A stretch of DNA of 64,000 nt from Collybia mongolica (Eukaryota > Basidiomycota > Agaricomycetes > Agaricales > Clitocybaceae): the NCBI GenBank assembly GCA_013420905.1, contig JAAXNY010000001.1, positions 3,286,001 through 3,350,000 of the forward strand, read 5' to 3'. Both the position numbers and the translations under genes were made by a program. Below the pieces are notes generated by a model that saw nothing but the letters and a program-made list of their open reading frames with translations, had not been told where the DNA came from and ran no database searches. This document shows positions 33,501 to 44,365 of this stretch, one piece after another. Within the stretch, counting starts at the first letter, position 1. Each line of letters begins with the position of its first letter.

Positions 33501-34200
33501 GGAAATATCTATGGTGAATGCTGCACACCCCTAGATCAAGTCTGAGATCAGGCCAGTGAACAGTATTGGAGAAAGCCGCCCCAGAATGCATACTATGGAG
33601 ACCTCACCAAAAAGCACCATAGCCACCTCCCACTCCAGCTGTGGAGCCTCCCATACAGAGAGACATCACACCTGATGAAGATAATCTGGACACATCAACC
33701 CTTAATCAGTTGATAAGGGAAGGGGGAGTGGACTTCACCAACCCCCACAGCTTCAAAAGGAATGTAAAGAAGCTTGCCAACAGGAGCCAGAGATCCTACA
33801 TAAGTGCAAAGTCTTTGAGATAGTTGACCTACCAAAAGGGAGAAAGCCTGTTAAAAATTAATGGGTACTCAATGTTAAATTCACTGGCCATAAAAAGGCT
33901 AGATTGGTTGCCAAGGGTTTTACCTGCTTTGGCATGCTAAATGCTAAAATAGCAGGCACACCCCTTCTAGCTGGCTACATGCCAACAAAAAACCCTGCTC
34001 CTGTTGATCTGGTACTATGACATAAATTCCAGCAGGTTGTTGGTTCACTAATGTACCTCATGATCAGAATATGGCCCGACATTGCATATCAATATGAATA
34101 CAGCTGTAACTGCCTACCCTTGATAAACCCCCATCCCTAGTGTGGGCAGGAAAGCAGTATTGTGGCCAGAGTCCTCCCAATGACATAAATTTTCTACTAT
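30541..34200 (+). pseudogene. Ty1/copia-type polyprotein remnant with large RT deletion
   Basis: Fragments in order. Gag: about 30740-31150 (LVLNALPKNWRHLQAMAL-like), then CGKHRGKQC at 31146. A protease-like region is at about 31900-32200 (MPVKDPEPVRMA, HIPDLDVHFLSMSKF) without an intact DSG. Integrase is at 32283-32921 (YDTWHKHLAHPS zinc arm, YSDLKEFP, HSNAGGEF, PYMPQQNGRAECLNR). The start of RT is at 33795-33930 (VDLPKGRKPV, RLVAKGFT), joined directly to its C-terminal part (QVVGSLMYLM, WPDIAYQ) at 33931-34110. The Asp expected in the second catalytic motif reads SNAGGEF. Many stops; the RT core is deleted. Confidence 0.8.
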
Positions 34201-34517
34201 ATACATGATAATTTTATGTTCACTGCTACTAGGATAACCAATGTCTGATTGCTCATTCTTGCTGCTTCATCCTCACTCATTAAACAACACATTCCCAACC
34301 CTGAAAAAACCCTGGTCACAGCCAAGTAATGCCACGTGACTATAGTGCGTTTTCCATGAGCCCTATCATGATCTCAAAAAAAGCTGAAGGCATGAGATAA
34401 ATGATGGATTGTAATGAGGGATGTACCGAGTATAGAGTGAAAATACAATGCCAGTTAAAGACAACGTTCTTCTTTGATGAAAAGTTGCGGAAGGGCGCTA
34501 GGTCGTTCAAATCATGA

Positions 34518-35232
34518 TCATTCCTCACATATGTCCATTGGACTTCCCACATCGTTGCTCCCTCCATCGACGTAATCATCTGGTGCCAGGGCCTTCTCCT
34601 TGCCTTTACCCTTTCCTTTATCAATGCTCTTCTTTGCCTTATCATTACTCTTCGAACCATCTCCGCGCGTTCGAGGAGCACGCGCACGAGGGGCTAATTT
34701 TCCGGTTACGCGATCGACCATCTGGGCATCCTCCTTTCCCGCAAGATGTTCTTCCTGCATTCCTCGGCCATCTGATTTGAGTTGAAGGCGGACTTCGTTG
34801 AATCGTATGCGCTGCTCAGTGTTAGCAACATGATTCACAGATCTCCTAAATTTATCATGAGGACCTTGAGATATGGTTAGTGAGAAGCTAAATGGGTGTT
34901 ATGAGCACGTACCTTTTCCGTCTGTGAATAACAGTTCAGTACCAAGCAAGGTATCGTGTTGACCTTTAAAAATCGTTCCTGAGAGTTGCAAAAATGGCGT
35001 CGGTGTGTCTAGCCCCTAGAAAATACGTCTACAATGAGTCATTCCGTCAGGGAGAAAAAGGAACACTGACGATTAATCTATACGTCGTGGAGCTTGGAAC
35101 AAGAGTAGGCTCTATACTGCCAAGATCTAGAGTGACATAAGTAGTTTCTTCATCCTCGTAGTGGCCGTCGGGCCCAAATGCATCTACTTGATTGAAACTT
35201 GGACAAAGTGAGCTTGACGTCGAAGCGTTCAT
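34518..35232 (-). CDS. TFIIIC sub6-type subunit (tau55/GTF3C6-like)
   Basis: Subunit of the RNA polymerase III factor TFIIIC, which binds tRNA gene promoters. Exons on the minus strand: 35232-35071, 35015-34913, 34864-34518; 203 residues. The conserved beta-barrel core is TTYVTLDLGSIEPTLV, YRLIGLDTPTPFLQLSG, TIFKGQHDTLLGTELLF. The C-terminal part is lysine-rich and likely disordered (KSNDKAKKSIDKGKGKGKEK), ending in an acidic tail (MDICEE). The start is 110 bp from that of the divergent MRM2 gene, so the two probably share a promoter region. Assigned from the core motif; yeast tau55 has an extra domain not seen here. Confidence 0.8.
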
Positions 35233-35342
35233 TCAACGGTGGCGATAAAAGTATTTGACCTACACGGAAAGACCAAACAACGTTAAACCTCCGCCCTAAA
35301 CAAACAAAACGGTACAAAATTGAACCTGATTGGACAGTTTGT

Positions 35343-36275
35343 ATGTTGTTTCGCCCTACCGCGGTTTCCCTGTCTAAGAACCAAAAGTCGACCTCCAGAG
35401 CATGGGTCGCTCGTCAGTCTCGTGACCCATATGTGAAGCAACGTCAATCATACCGTGCCCGTTCAGCGTTCAAACTACTCGAGATCGACGCCCTCGGGAA
35501 CGGTTTCCTAGAAAAACCAGATGTGAACGCTGTCGTTGATCTTGGCGCGGCACCTGGAGGCTGGAGCCAGGTTGTCGCGGCGAAGTTGGGTTGGACATTG
35601 GAGCCAGAAGTCCCACTTCTCCTTTCTCCCAAGTATAGCGATGAGGGAAAATTGAAGGAAAGGAGATGGAGAAAAAATCAAACTCTCCGGAAGGAAGCCA
35701 AAGTGGGGAGTTTCGACCCTCTCAATATTGAGGATGAAGATTTGGATGCTTGCGACGGAAGGGGTCGTGGTACGATCGTTTCCGTTGACCTGCTAAAGGT
35801 ACAGCCCATCCAAGGCGTGCATACTATCCAGGCAGATTTCCTCTCACCGCAAGCACAAAATCTGATTCACGCACTTTTGGCGGTCAATGATAACCCGGCA
35901 GCAAAGGTCGATATCATTCTCTCGGATATGGCGGCCAACTCCTCTGGTAATAACACACGAGATACCGAGTCTAGCCTTGAAATCTGCAATGCTGTATTTG
36001 CGTTTGCTCAAGACAACCTGCGATCGGCGGAAGATATTGGGCGGAAGAAGGGTGGTGTCCTACTGTGGGTAGTCTCTAGGAATATATGCACCCACAGAGT
36101 TAACCCGAGAGGTATACACCTTAGAATGAAGCATTTCACGCACCCGCTCCTGCATCAATTTCGTGTCGACAAGCTCGAGCCAAATTTCTACGACGTGTCC
36201 TACATAAAGCCCTATTCAAGCCGTTCTGAATCGCGTGAAGGCTACTTTCTTTGTCAAGGTTGGAAAAGTCTTTAG
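35343..36275 (+). CDS. MRM2: Mitochondrial rRNA 2'-O-ribose methyltransferase (FtsJ/RrmJ family)
   Basis: SAM-dependent methylation of large-subunit mitochondrial rRNA in the family. Exons 35343-36064 and 36125-36275; 290 residues. A basic start (MLFRPTAVSLSKNQKS) suits a mitochondrial presequence. RSAFKLLEID carries the first catalytic Lys, VVDLGAAPGGWSQV is the SAM site, DIILSDMAANSSG the catalytic Asp, LMKHF the second Lys, and RSESREGYFLC the final Glu. The intron is 60 bp and has no stop, so the frame stays open through it. I chose splicing because family members read GGVL-MKHF directly; retention would add 20 residues. An insert of about 70 residues after WTLEPEV is typical of eukaryotic members. 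Confidence 0.9.
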   Translation: MLFRPTAVSLSKNQKSTSRAWVARQSRDPYVKQRQSYRARSAFKLLEIDALGNGFLEKPDVNAVVDLGAAPGGWSQVVAAKLGWTLEPEVPLLLSPKYSDEGKLKERRWRKNQTLRKEAKVGSFDPLNIEDEDLDACDGRGRGTIVSVDLLKVQPIQGVHTIQADFLSPQAQNLIHALLAVNDNPAAKVDIILSDMAANSSGNNTRDTESSLEICNAVFAFAQDNLRSAEDIGRKKGGVLLWVVSRNICTHRVNPRGIHLRMKHFTHPLLHQFRVDKLEPNFYDVSYIKPYSSRSESREGYFLCQGWKSL

Positions 36276-37615
36276 ACTCATGGGAACATATGGGGGGGTG
36301 AGAGTGCATGCCTGTTGGGTGAGAGGAGGGCACGCGCCAGGGAAAAGCCAGACACCTAGAAAGTTCCAAGTACTGCCCTTCTCTCTTTTTTGCCTTCTCA
36401 ACCTGAAATTGTGGCAAGGCGATGGGTACATTGGCAGCTTGTAAAGCCCTAGCTGACAGGTTATTGATGTTGTATACATCTGGGATCTGTTTGACTGACA
36501 CAAAGGAATTTCCTCGAGGTCATCCTCTGTTAGACTCATGACCATCCGCTATGATGAGCCAAAACCCCGATATAAGATCCTCTGTCACACTCATAACTTC
36601 GTGGAGTTGCGAAAGAAATGCTCTATTTGCACATTTGGCCCGGGCACGTTGTACGCAACAATAGTAATTCTCAACGAACCCAAAGATTATTTATGACGTT
36701 CCAATTATAACAGGCAAGCCGTGGCCTGAAGATCCTAGCCATAGTGGAGAGAAGAGAAAGGGCAAAGGGAGAGAGGGTAAGTCATAACCTCGCTTCCTTT
36801 AATAACATGATATAGCCAGCGAGGTAAACGAGATTTGTTGTCGTGCGTTGTGTAAATTGCTTATGATTCGCTCCAGAGAAGTCATGGTGCTAAGTATCCC
36901 CAAAGTTTGGAAGGGATATCTTGGTAGGATCGGGGGAGATCTACATTTTAAAGTGTATATACACTGACCTATTTTTGTTGCTTTCAGCCAATTACGGCTA
37001 ATTTTGCTTGCATTCAGTCACCAGTAATTTTTGCGAGAAATAGCTTAGGAATTACAATTGTATCGGATATATCAGCATGTACGCAATGATTTGTAGCAAT
37101 ATGGTACATGCGGGAGGTAGGATATGAGATTTCAAACTCTGGGTCTTTTTTAAAGACACAGTAATACCTGTGCTCAAGTTCCCAAAATCCCAATCTTTAC
37201 AGTAGCACTATGCGTAGGAGCAGTACTATTTGCCATGTCTAATTAAAATGATTCCTGAATATGCGATGCCCTATGGAATTATAAATGCCTTTTGCCCTAC
37301 CTTCGAGTAACGGAACTAAATGAGCATGAGAGCTAAGCTTGGATGAAAGTCAACATGGAGTGATATATTAATCCAGGTGAGGCAAGGACACAAGAATTGT
37401 CGAAACCATGGTAAGAATGTTCGATAAAGAAAGGATGGCGAAACTATCCGGAACCTCAAAACAAAGCGGCTGAAAGAGCGGACGGCGCTGTTTCCCCAGG
37501 GTATAATAAAGATGGAATGACAGGCAGCTACAAATATTTTTCGGGAAAGGGGAAGAGGGCATCATGGCTGCGCCAAGCAAGAAAGTGAGATGGTGAAATC
37601 GTTGTCAAAGTAGCT
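36276..37615. other. Intergenic, no gene recognised
   Basis: Between convergent MRM2 and septin genes. Short frames only, without domains. A region from about 36900 to 37300 is A/T-rich. No repeat shared with the rest of the window was noticed. Confidence 0.5.
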
Positions 37616-39102
37616 TCATCGTCTGCCTGTACCTCGGCCATAGCCGACCTGGAGGTTATCAAGCTCAGCCTCGAGCTGCTTGATAGTGCTGTGCGCTGTT
37701 TCAAGGTCCTTGTTTAAGCGGTCACGCTCAGCAATAAGCTACACAAGGTTATCCTTGAGAATATACGAAAAGTAAACGGAAAGCAATACGTACATGTTGC
37801 TCCCATTGTCTGAAACGAGATTCCTCATCCTTGACTTGCTGAGTGAACCTTTTTCTGAGCTGTTCCTCCTCCTCCTTGAATTTTGGATTATCAAGCTTCT
37901 TGACCTTGGGTTCACCAAACTGACGCGTCTCCATTTGTTGTTGACGGTAGTTCTCGTAATGCGAGTCCTCGCTCGTTGAAATGAGATCAAGCATGTGTGT
38001 GCGGATCAATAAAGAGCGCAGCTTCTTGAAGTCACAGTGGTTCTCATTCTCGACTGATAACGTAATGAGTGACGTGAAATAAATAGATGGGTTATAGGCT
38101 GAACGCGAACCTTCGGCAACACCCCAAATGTATTCACGACCTTTAACAACACGACCGTCAGGAGTCTTGACATCTTCAGTCGAGCCGATTATGGAGAAAG
38201 GAATAGCATCGGCGAGAACACGGGCATGGTCGGCGTTTTCATCATCAGCCTCGATAGGAGGTGTGTAGATTCGGATGCCCTGTGCCGCGATTACCTCGCG
38301 AACCTATGTGAAAATATTGAGCTAACATGGAGGCTAAATGTGTAGTACGTGAATACATACACGTTGCTTGAAAAGATAGAGATCATTTTGCGTCAGGGTA
38401 TCAGCCTTGGCAACGACAGGAATGAGGTTGACGCGTGTCCCAAGGCGTTTCATGATTTCTATATCAAGAGGTTTTAGGCTGGACGCAGAACATTAGCTTT
38501 AGTATATATCGGTATTGAACAATGGAAATTTCACTTACGTATGTCCTGTTGGCCGGATGAAGTATAGACAGGCATGAACCCTCAAGTCGGTTTTTTCATG
38601 CCTTTGTGGCTGCTGCTCCTGTCGCATATACGCTTCGTGCTGGTCGTCAATGAACTCGACGATTGGTGACCAAGAATCCCGATTGTTGACATAGTCACCA
38701 AATCCAGGGGTATCAATGACCGTCAACTTGACCTTAAACTGCTTCTCTTCGAGCTCGGCTTTGATGATTTCAACCTCGGTCAGCTTGTCAAGCTGCTTGT
38801 GGTGACGCCTGCTGTAGTTCTTAGGCGGCGAGAGTTCGGTAGAGAAAAGTGTGTTGATAAGTGTGGTCTTGCCAAGTCCCGACTCGCCTGAGATATCAGA
38901 ATTTAGAAGAGCCTATAATGAGCTACGGTATCGCTCACCAACAACCATAATTGTGAAGTGGGCCCCACGTTTGGCGACAATTTTGTGCCTCTAGTTAATC
39001 TGCGTCAAAAAACTGTACGTTGTATATACTAGGAATGGCACTGACCTGATTGGGGAGGTTAGCGATACCAATACCATCGACAGAAGGGGAGGGGGCAGCC
39101 AT
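37616..39102 (-). CDS. CDC3: Septin, CDC3 (AspB) type
   Basis: GTP-binding filament protein of the septum and cell cortex. Exons on the minus strand: 39102-39046, 38990-38939, 38887-38539, 38478-38361, 38303-38111, 38053-37794, 37738-37616; 383 residues, in frame. The start MAAPSPSVDGIGIANLPNQ leads into RHKIVAKRGAHFTIMVVG. G1 is GESGLGKTT (residues 37-45), G3 DTPGFG (95-100), G4 AKAD (176-179). The septin unique element is in FGEPKVKKLDNPKFKEEEEQ. The end is a coiled coil (LIAERDRLNKDLETAHS, IKQLEAELDNLQ). The RHKIVAKRGAHFT and NYSRRHHKQ segments recall filamentous-fungus AspB, the Cdc3 orthologue; group assignment is by recall, not alignment. Confidence 0.93.
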
Positions 39103-39378
39103 AACGCTTCAAGGACAGGAACAGCGACGAGCAAAAATCAAGCTTCGTAAAATGGGTTGAGAAAGTTAGTATTATTTGGCTTTGTTTGGGCTGTGGCAAG
39201 CAATTTGGAGGGTTGACCCTGACAGGCCTGACAAGTTGGCTGAGGTTCTTGAAGGGAAGCGAGAATCAGCTACTACCATAAGCACCAGAATCCACTTATT
39301 CATCGAGTGAAGCGAAATAGGCGTACGACCGTACTCAATCAAGGTCGGTAATATATGCAAGGACGACTGACTGTAAGT

Positions 39379-40325
39379 CTACATGGAGGGGACCCACACA
39401 CCCCGATTCTCTTGGAAGTATTCTAACAAACTTTTCTTTCCGATTTGTTTCAGCGGTGCGTGATAATGCACCTCCTCGTCACCAGCTGCTGCAAAGCTTT
39501 CCATCCAGATCATTGCCGTGGCATAATCCTCTTCCATGCCCAGTGACATCCAAAACTTCTTGCCCTCCTCGTCAGAAATCCTCTTGTGCGTTATCTTCCT
39601 TCCAAGGACTTCGCTAAGCAACACCGCAACCTGCAATATATCGCAATTAGTACAATTAATGGATAAGTATATCTCTGTGTACCTCGTCATAAGAAAATAA
39701 ATCTGGCCCGACGAGTAAATGGTCCGTGTTATGACTCTTCTCGTCAACCAATGCTCTGAAAGCTGCTTTTGAGATGTCGTCAGTTGTAATGAATGGAACG
39801 CGCCCATCTTTCGCGGTCGTAACGATGGTGCTGTCGTCGCGGATTCCGGTGCGATATACAGAGCCAAAATTGTCTGAACATAATTTCATGCGACTGAAAA
39901 CTTGCCATGACAGCGAACTTACCTGTGAACCAAGTAGGTCTTAGAACACAGTAATCCACTCCAAGCTCGACCAGATACTCGTGCACCTTCCCTAATACCG
40001 GCCCGCCTCTGTCAAAGAGGGTTGCGCTCAACAGAACAAATCGTTTGACGCCTTTCGAAACAGCGAGGTCGATGAACCTTTTTGCAGGCGGCAGGGCATC
40101 GAGCACCGGAGGGCCAACGAGATACGTTCGATCTATTCCAGCGCCGTCAACTTTAAACGGGTTTCCAAATGTTGTAGGGTCAAGCCAGTCGAACTTAACA
40201 CCTCTATAAGGTTCGGGAACGTTCCCTGAGCGTGAAGTCAATAGAACAGGATATCTGGCTTCTGTCAACAAATGTGCTAGTTGAAGACCTGTCTTTCCTG
40301 TCCCACCAATTATCAGCACTGTCAT
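39379..40325 (-). CDS. NmrA/EasG-like NAD(P)-binding reductase
   Basis: Exons on the minus strand: 40325-39923, 39873-39683, 39630-39379; 281 residues. A Rossmann dinucleotide motif, LIIGGTGKTGLQLAHLL, is at the N-terminus, followed by PVLLTSRSG, FVLLSATLF, YCVLRPTWFTDNF and DDISKAAFRALVDE. It resembles short atypical reductases that include festuclavine dehydrogenase (EasG) and many of unknown substrate. No prenyltransferase, P450 or synthase genes lie nearby, so a role in alkaloid synthesis is not supported. It is downstream of the septin gene on the same strand, 277 bp from its start. I chose the ATG directly before the Rossmann strand; an upstream in-frame ATG at 40436 would add 37 residues. 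Confidence 0.82.
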
Positions 40326-40439
40326 GTTGTGAAGAGTAGTGTGGGAGGCAAGGAGGGTGAAACAATTTCCAGATCCCCGAATTTGTATACTTGGAATCGA
40401 TCGGTTATCCATGCGAGCCACAGTCAAACCTGCCATAAC

Positions 40440-41029
40440 TCATAATCTGTAATATGAATAAACCATAGGCCACGGACTTGACTTGCATGGAGATTCGGGC
40501 TCCCTCCCATAACCCATAAAATCTATGTACATATTATATGGTCAATATCCAGCTCCAATCACATCAAGGAGGATCGTGCGACCTGCCAAGAGAAAACCCC
40601 TAAAATTAAAATAACTAGTCCTATATGTTTACAGCGGTTTCGGAGAACCATGGCACTGCGTTTTTTTTTTGTTGCATTAGTAATATAATAAATGAGCAAT
40701 ATATGAGCTTAGGTCAGCTCAGTTACAGTCGCGGACAACTCAAACACGACAAATGTAGTATCTCACCCAAAAATGAAAACATGCGCAATCTGACTTCAGA
40801 TTCAAACTCAGGATGGCGAAATACGTCAAAAAACACTCCTCCGAAAATTTTCCCACGAGCCGTTAGAATGAATGGCCAATATTTTTGGTCAAATTTTTAA
40901 GAATTTTGGAGGGCACATCACCCGAATACAGGTGACCGGTTAGCCCATCATAGCATCGAGGTGCACCATTGCACTTTGCGACACTGAACAGTGACCCTCA
41001 GTAAAAAGCAGAAGTTGATCTGTGGTCAG
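40440..41029. other. Intergenic, no gene recognised
   Basis: No recognised element. A T-run at 40661-40670 and an A/T-rich stretch near 40870-40910 are the only notable compositions. Confidence 0.4.
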
Positions 41030-41240
41030 TGAATGGTAGGCTTTTAGTCAGATTGGACCTGAGACTGACTAATATGCATTTTTGAGACATTTGACTGACT
41101 AGCTTTAGTCAATTGATTGACATACTTAGTCAAGCCCTAGTCAATTGACATTCAATAGTCAGTTACAGGTCAGTCAATATGCATTGATTATTGAATGTGG
41201 TTCAATTCTCAGTCATCCACCAGTCAGTCCTGAGTCAGTG
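41030..41240. repeat. Dense AGTCA/TGACT motif cluster
   Basis: About a dozen AGTCA or TGACT pentamers occur in 210 bp, many as GTCAGTCA or TAGTCAATTGA. The density resembles subterminal repeat zones of DNA transposons, but no terminal repeat or partner end was identified. Confidence 0.45.
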
Positions 41241-42837
41241 TTCCATCAATTAATGCTAGCTAGCAGTTTTTATATTATATTATTTCTAGTACATGGAGTT
41301 GGTATAGCTACACCATTGCAAAGCCTCAAAATCATTTCTCTCTATCATTTCCCCTGTGTCTTGAATGGCATGGTTAATTTTATGGATGGAATGATGGAGT
41401 GCCCACCATGCTGTGAGGTGCAGGGCAGACAACAATACTGCCTAGAAGGTAGCAATGTCATCATCAAGTCATAATATATATAATGAAATTGGAAGCTTAC
41501 AGTTTTTGCCACACCTCATACCATCCTACCAGGCCTTGGAGATAGCCATTCAAGGGGAATGTGGTGTTGTCAATGTTGATGGCAAAGTGAACTTATTGTA
41601 GGTGGTACAGTGTTTTTTTGCAGTTGTGGGAAGGGATTAATGGAGCTGTTGCAATGAAAGCTTTAGTGCCTGACCAATAAAAATGATCAGTCTAGAGACT
41701 CACAATATACAAAAACTGTTGAAGGCCTGAACCTAAAGTGTTATCATCTCAATTAGTAGTGTGATTCGAGTATGGCTGTGCAATGGAGAGGAGCAAGGTG
41801 AGTAGCACAGCTTGGTGTAGCAACACAGTGAAGGGAGCCATGACATAGTAGCTGGAGCTGTTCAGGGTAGGTCTTACAAACTTCAAAAAAATAACCTATT
41901 TTCGTATGCCAGTTACCAAGAACACCCATTCAAGCAAGCCAAGAACCAAAAACAAAAGAAAGATTTCTCAAATCTCTTGGCAATTTATTTTGGCTTGGTA
42001 GGAACATAAGTTGGACTACTGCCTGACCACAGGACAACATCCAGACCAGGGTCAGACCTGTGCACCACCTAACACTAACTAGTCTTTTTACTGATAGTGA
42101 CCTGTCTGCTTCCTACAGCCCATGCAGCTGCTTTTCCCTTGAACCCAAGATGATAGGCACTCATGAAACACCAAGCCTGATTGATGAATCCCTACAAGAA
42201 ATCTGTTGATGCCAGGTGGCCCACTTTGATGTGAACTGACTGGGTGATGAAAAACTGACTTGGAGAGGTGTCTGTTGATTAACATTGATTAGAGTATCTT
42301 TATCTACCTATGTCATTCAAGTTGCTTTTGGTAATATGATTTCACATGAACTTGCCTAAACTATTGCCTCATGCACATCTGCATTGATGTTGGCAAAGAC
42401 AGTGCTCTGCACTTGTCAGAAATTCTGTCAAGTGCCTCCTGAAGGAAAAGCTATTCCAATCTGGACCTGGTACAACCATGCAGCCCAGTGTAGTTTGGAA
42501 GAACAAATGACTCAAGAACAACCTGATACTCAAAAATCTTGAATTCAGAAGGCCAAACATCCTCAACTCGAAGTATGGCCTTCTGATGTTTCTGAGAAAA
42601 CTGATGTGATGGGCTTTCAGAAAGAAAATAGCTTTGACTTGGACATTGACCATGATATACTGGTGTCAAGGGATAACCCTGGGTTGGTTCCAAAGCCCTG
42701 AAATGTTTCTCTTCTGTTTCATGTTGCAATGTGCAGGCATAATAGGTGAGCTCTCAGTGTAGAACTTGAGGTAGAGGGCCATTACTGGCAGATATGAGTC
42801 CTTATGTTTTTTTTTTGATTAACTTTTCTTTATATTT
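41241..42837. other. Unassigned repeat-like sequence
   Basis: CpG-poor and similar in composition to the surrounding transposon remnants. Short frames such as minus-strand 42369-42729 have no recognised domain. No matching copy elsewhere in the window was noticed. Confidence 0.35.
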
Positions 42838-43640
42838 CTAGAACCAGGTTGTTGCAATAGAACTAGCTATCCAGAATCTCTTCAACTTTATATTACTTTT
42901 TTTTGTTGATAAGTTTGGTTCTGGAACACTTGTCAGGCGTTGTCCTAGAATTAGATTGTAGGGTACAGGGAGTAGCTTGACATCATGGAAGGCCTGATGG
43001 ATACACAACATGAAGATGTAATATGACCACACATTTGAGCTTGCCAAATACTTGTTGCACTTCTGTAAGGGGTCATGTTACCAAGAGGCTCAGACAGGGA
43101 GCAGTATACACAGTATGAATAACCATGCAGGGAAGGGATGAGCATAGAGCACTAGAGGCTTGACTATGAGTAGAGAACACAGCCCAAGTCTATTGCAAAG
43201 GTGCCCTTCCATGAAGAGGAAGGGGCACCTTATATACAGTACATTGTACCTATGTCTCAAATAACAACAGAATCTGATATTAGTAACTCTACTGATGCAA
43301 CAATCCATCTGTGATATGTCAGTCCAGAGTAAACTACTATCTGTCAAGGGGTTAAAGCAGTGTGTGTCAGAATAATAGATATAACAGTGAGGCTATGCAA
43401 GCTGTGCAATAGTGATTCTGATGGCTAGATGTGGACAAACAAGTGATCCCCTTACAACTTCAGCCATATCCATGGTGTATGCCAATAGAAGTTGGTGTTT
43501 ATAGATCCTATACAAATATCCACCAATAAAAGGTAACAATATATATCTAGGCATTTTCCTTAAAAACAAGTCAGCTGGTAAAGTGGGGACTCAGACTCTC
43601 AGAGATGGACTATGTGAAAAAATTAACAAACTTGGAAATG
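42838..43640 (-). pseudogene. Ty3/gypsy pol C-terminal remnant, copy in block C
   Basis: Minus strand 43063-42838 reads MLCIHQAFHDVKLLPVP, then VPEPNLSTKKSNIKLKRFW, a decayed form of the chromodomain-bearing tail at 19632-19976. It is interrupted by the solo LTR at 43064-43456 and continues weakly beyond. Unlike block B, the chromodomain start is retained here (42838-42917). Confidence 0.6.
43064..43456 (+). mobile_element. Solo LTR, second copy of the same insertion, TSD ACTTC
   Basis: 393 bp, TGTAAGGGG to CCCCTTACA, flanked by ACTTC at 43059-43063 and 43457-43461, in the same position as the LTR at 3854-4246. An identical insertion site shows it was present before the block was duplicated. 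Confidence 0.85.
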
Positions 43641-43672
43641 TAGATCCATAATTGTATATTCCAAATATACAA

Positions 43673-44365
43673 CCAACTCAGTAGCTTCTCTGGGGACTTT
43701 ATGCTGAGCTATATGGGCCACACAGACCACACAGACAAATGCAGGTGTCTACAGTCTGAGCTCAGACCCTGTTTGGCAGGGAGCCCTGCTTAATTGGCAG
43801 TCTGCATCTGAGCCAAGTCAAAGCTAAGTCCATAAATCCACACTGTTACTTGGATGCTCAGACCCAGTTTGGAACAACTCCTCATGAAGTCCATGCAGAC
43901 TGTCCAGATTGCTTACTTAATCATAGTTACCATTGCTTATTTGATGCACAAAAATGCAATATTTTGGAGAGTCAAATACAAGGCCTCAAGGTTACATGTC
44001 ATGTGCATAAAGCATGCAGATTAACCATTTGGTAAGTCCAAGGTGCTTGTTTTTATAATGACCCCTGCTGCCTACTCTTGGCCATTACTGGCAATGGCTG
44101 AATATTGTTGATAGGTACTACATCACCTGTCAGCCTTGTTGTCAACCTCCACCACTACATTCCCAGCTGCCCCACCCATCACCTCCCTGCCATATGATTG
44201 TGCACAATACTGCCAAGTACAATGCCAGGTCCCACTGCTATGGATACCACCACCCTCTCTCATACCCACCCCTCTCAGTGAAAATAACAACTGCAAAATC
44301 ACAACAATAAGAGCTGCAGCAAGAACTACAGAGGCACCTGTCATATTACCAGTGACTGCCTGACC
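43673..44365. other. Extra segment present only in block C
   Basis: Block B passes directly from CCAAATATA to CTGCCTGCCCACATCTG at about 4457, while block C has about 690 bp here. No terminal repeats or coding domain were recognised, so it may be an insertion in C or a deletion in B. Confidence 0.5.
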
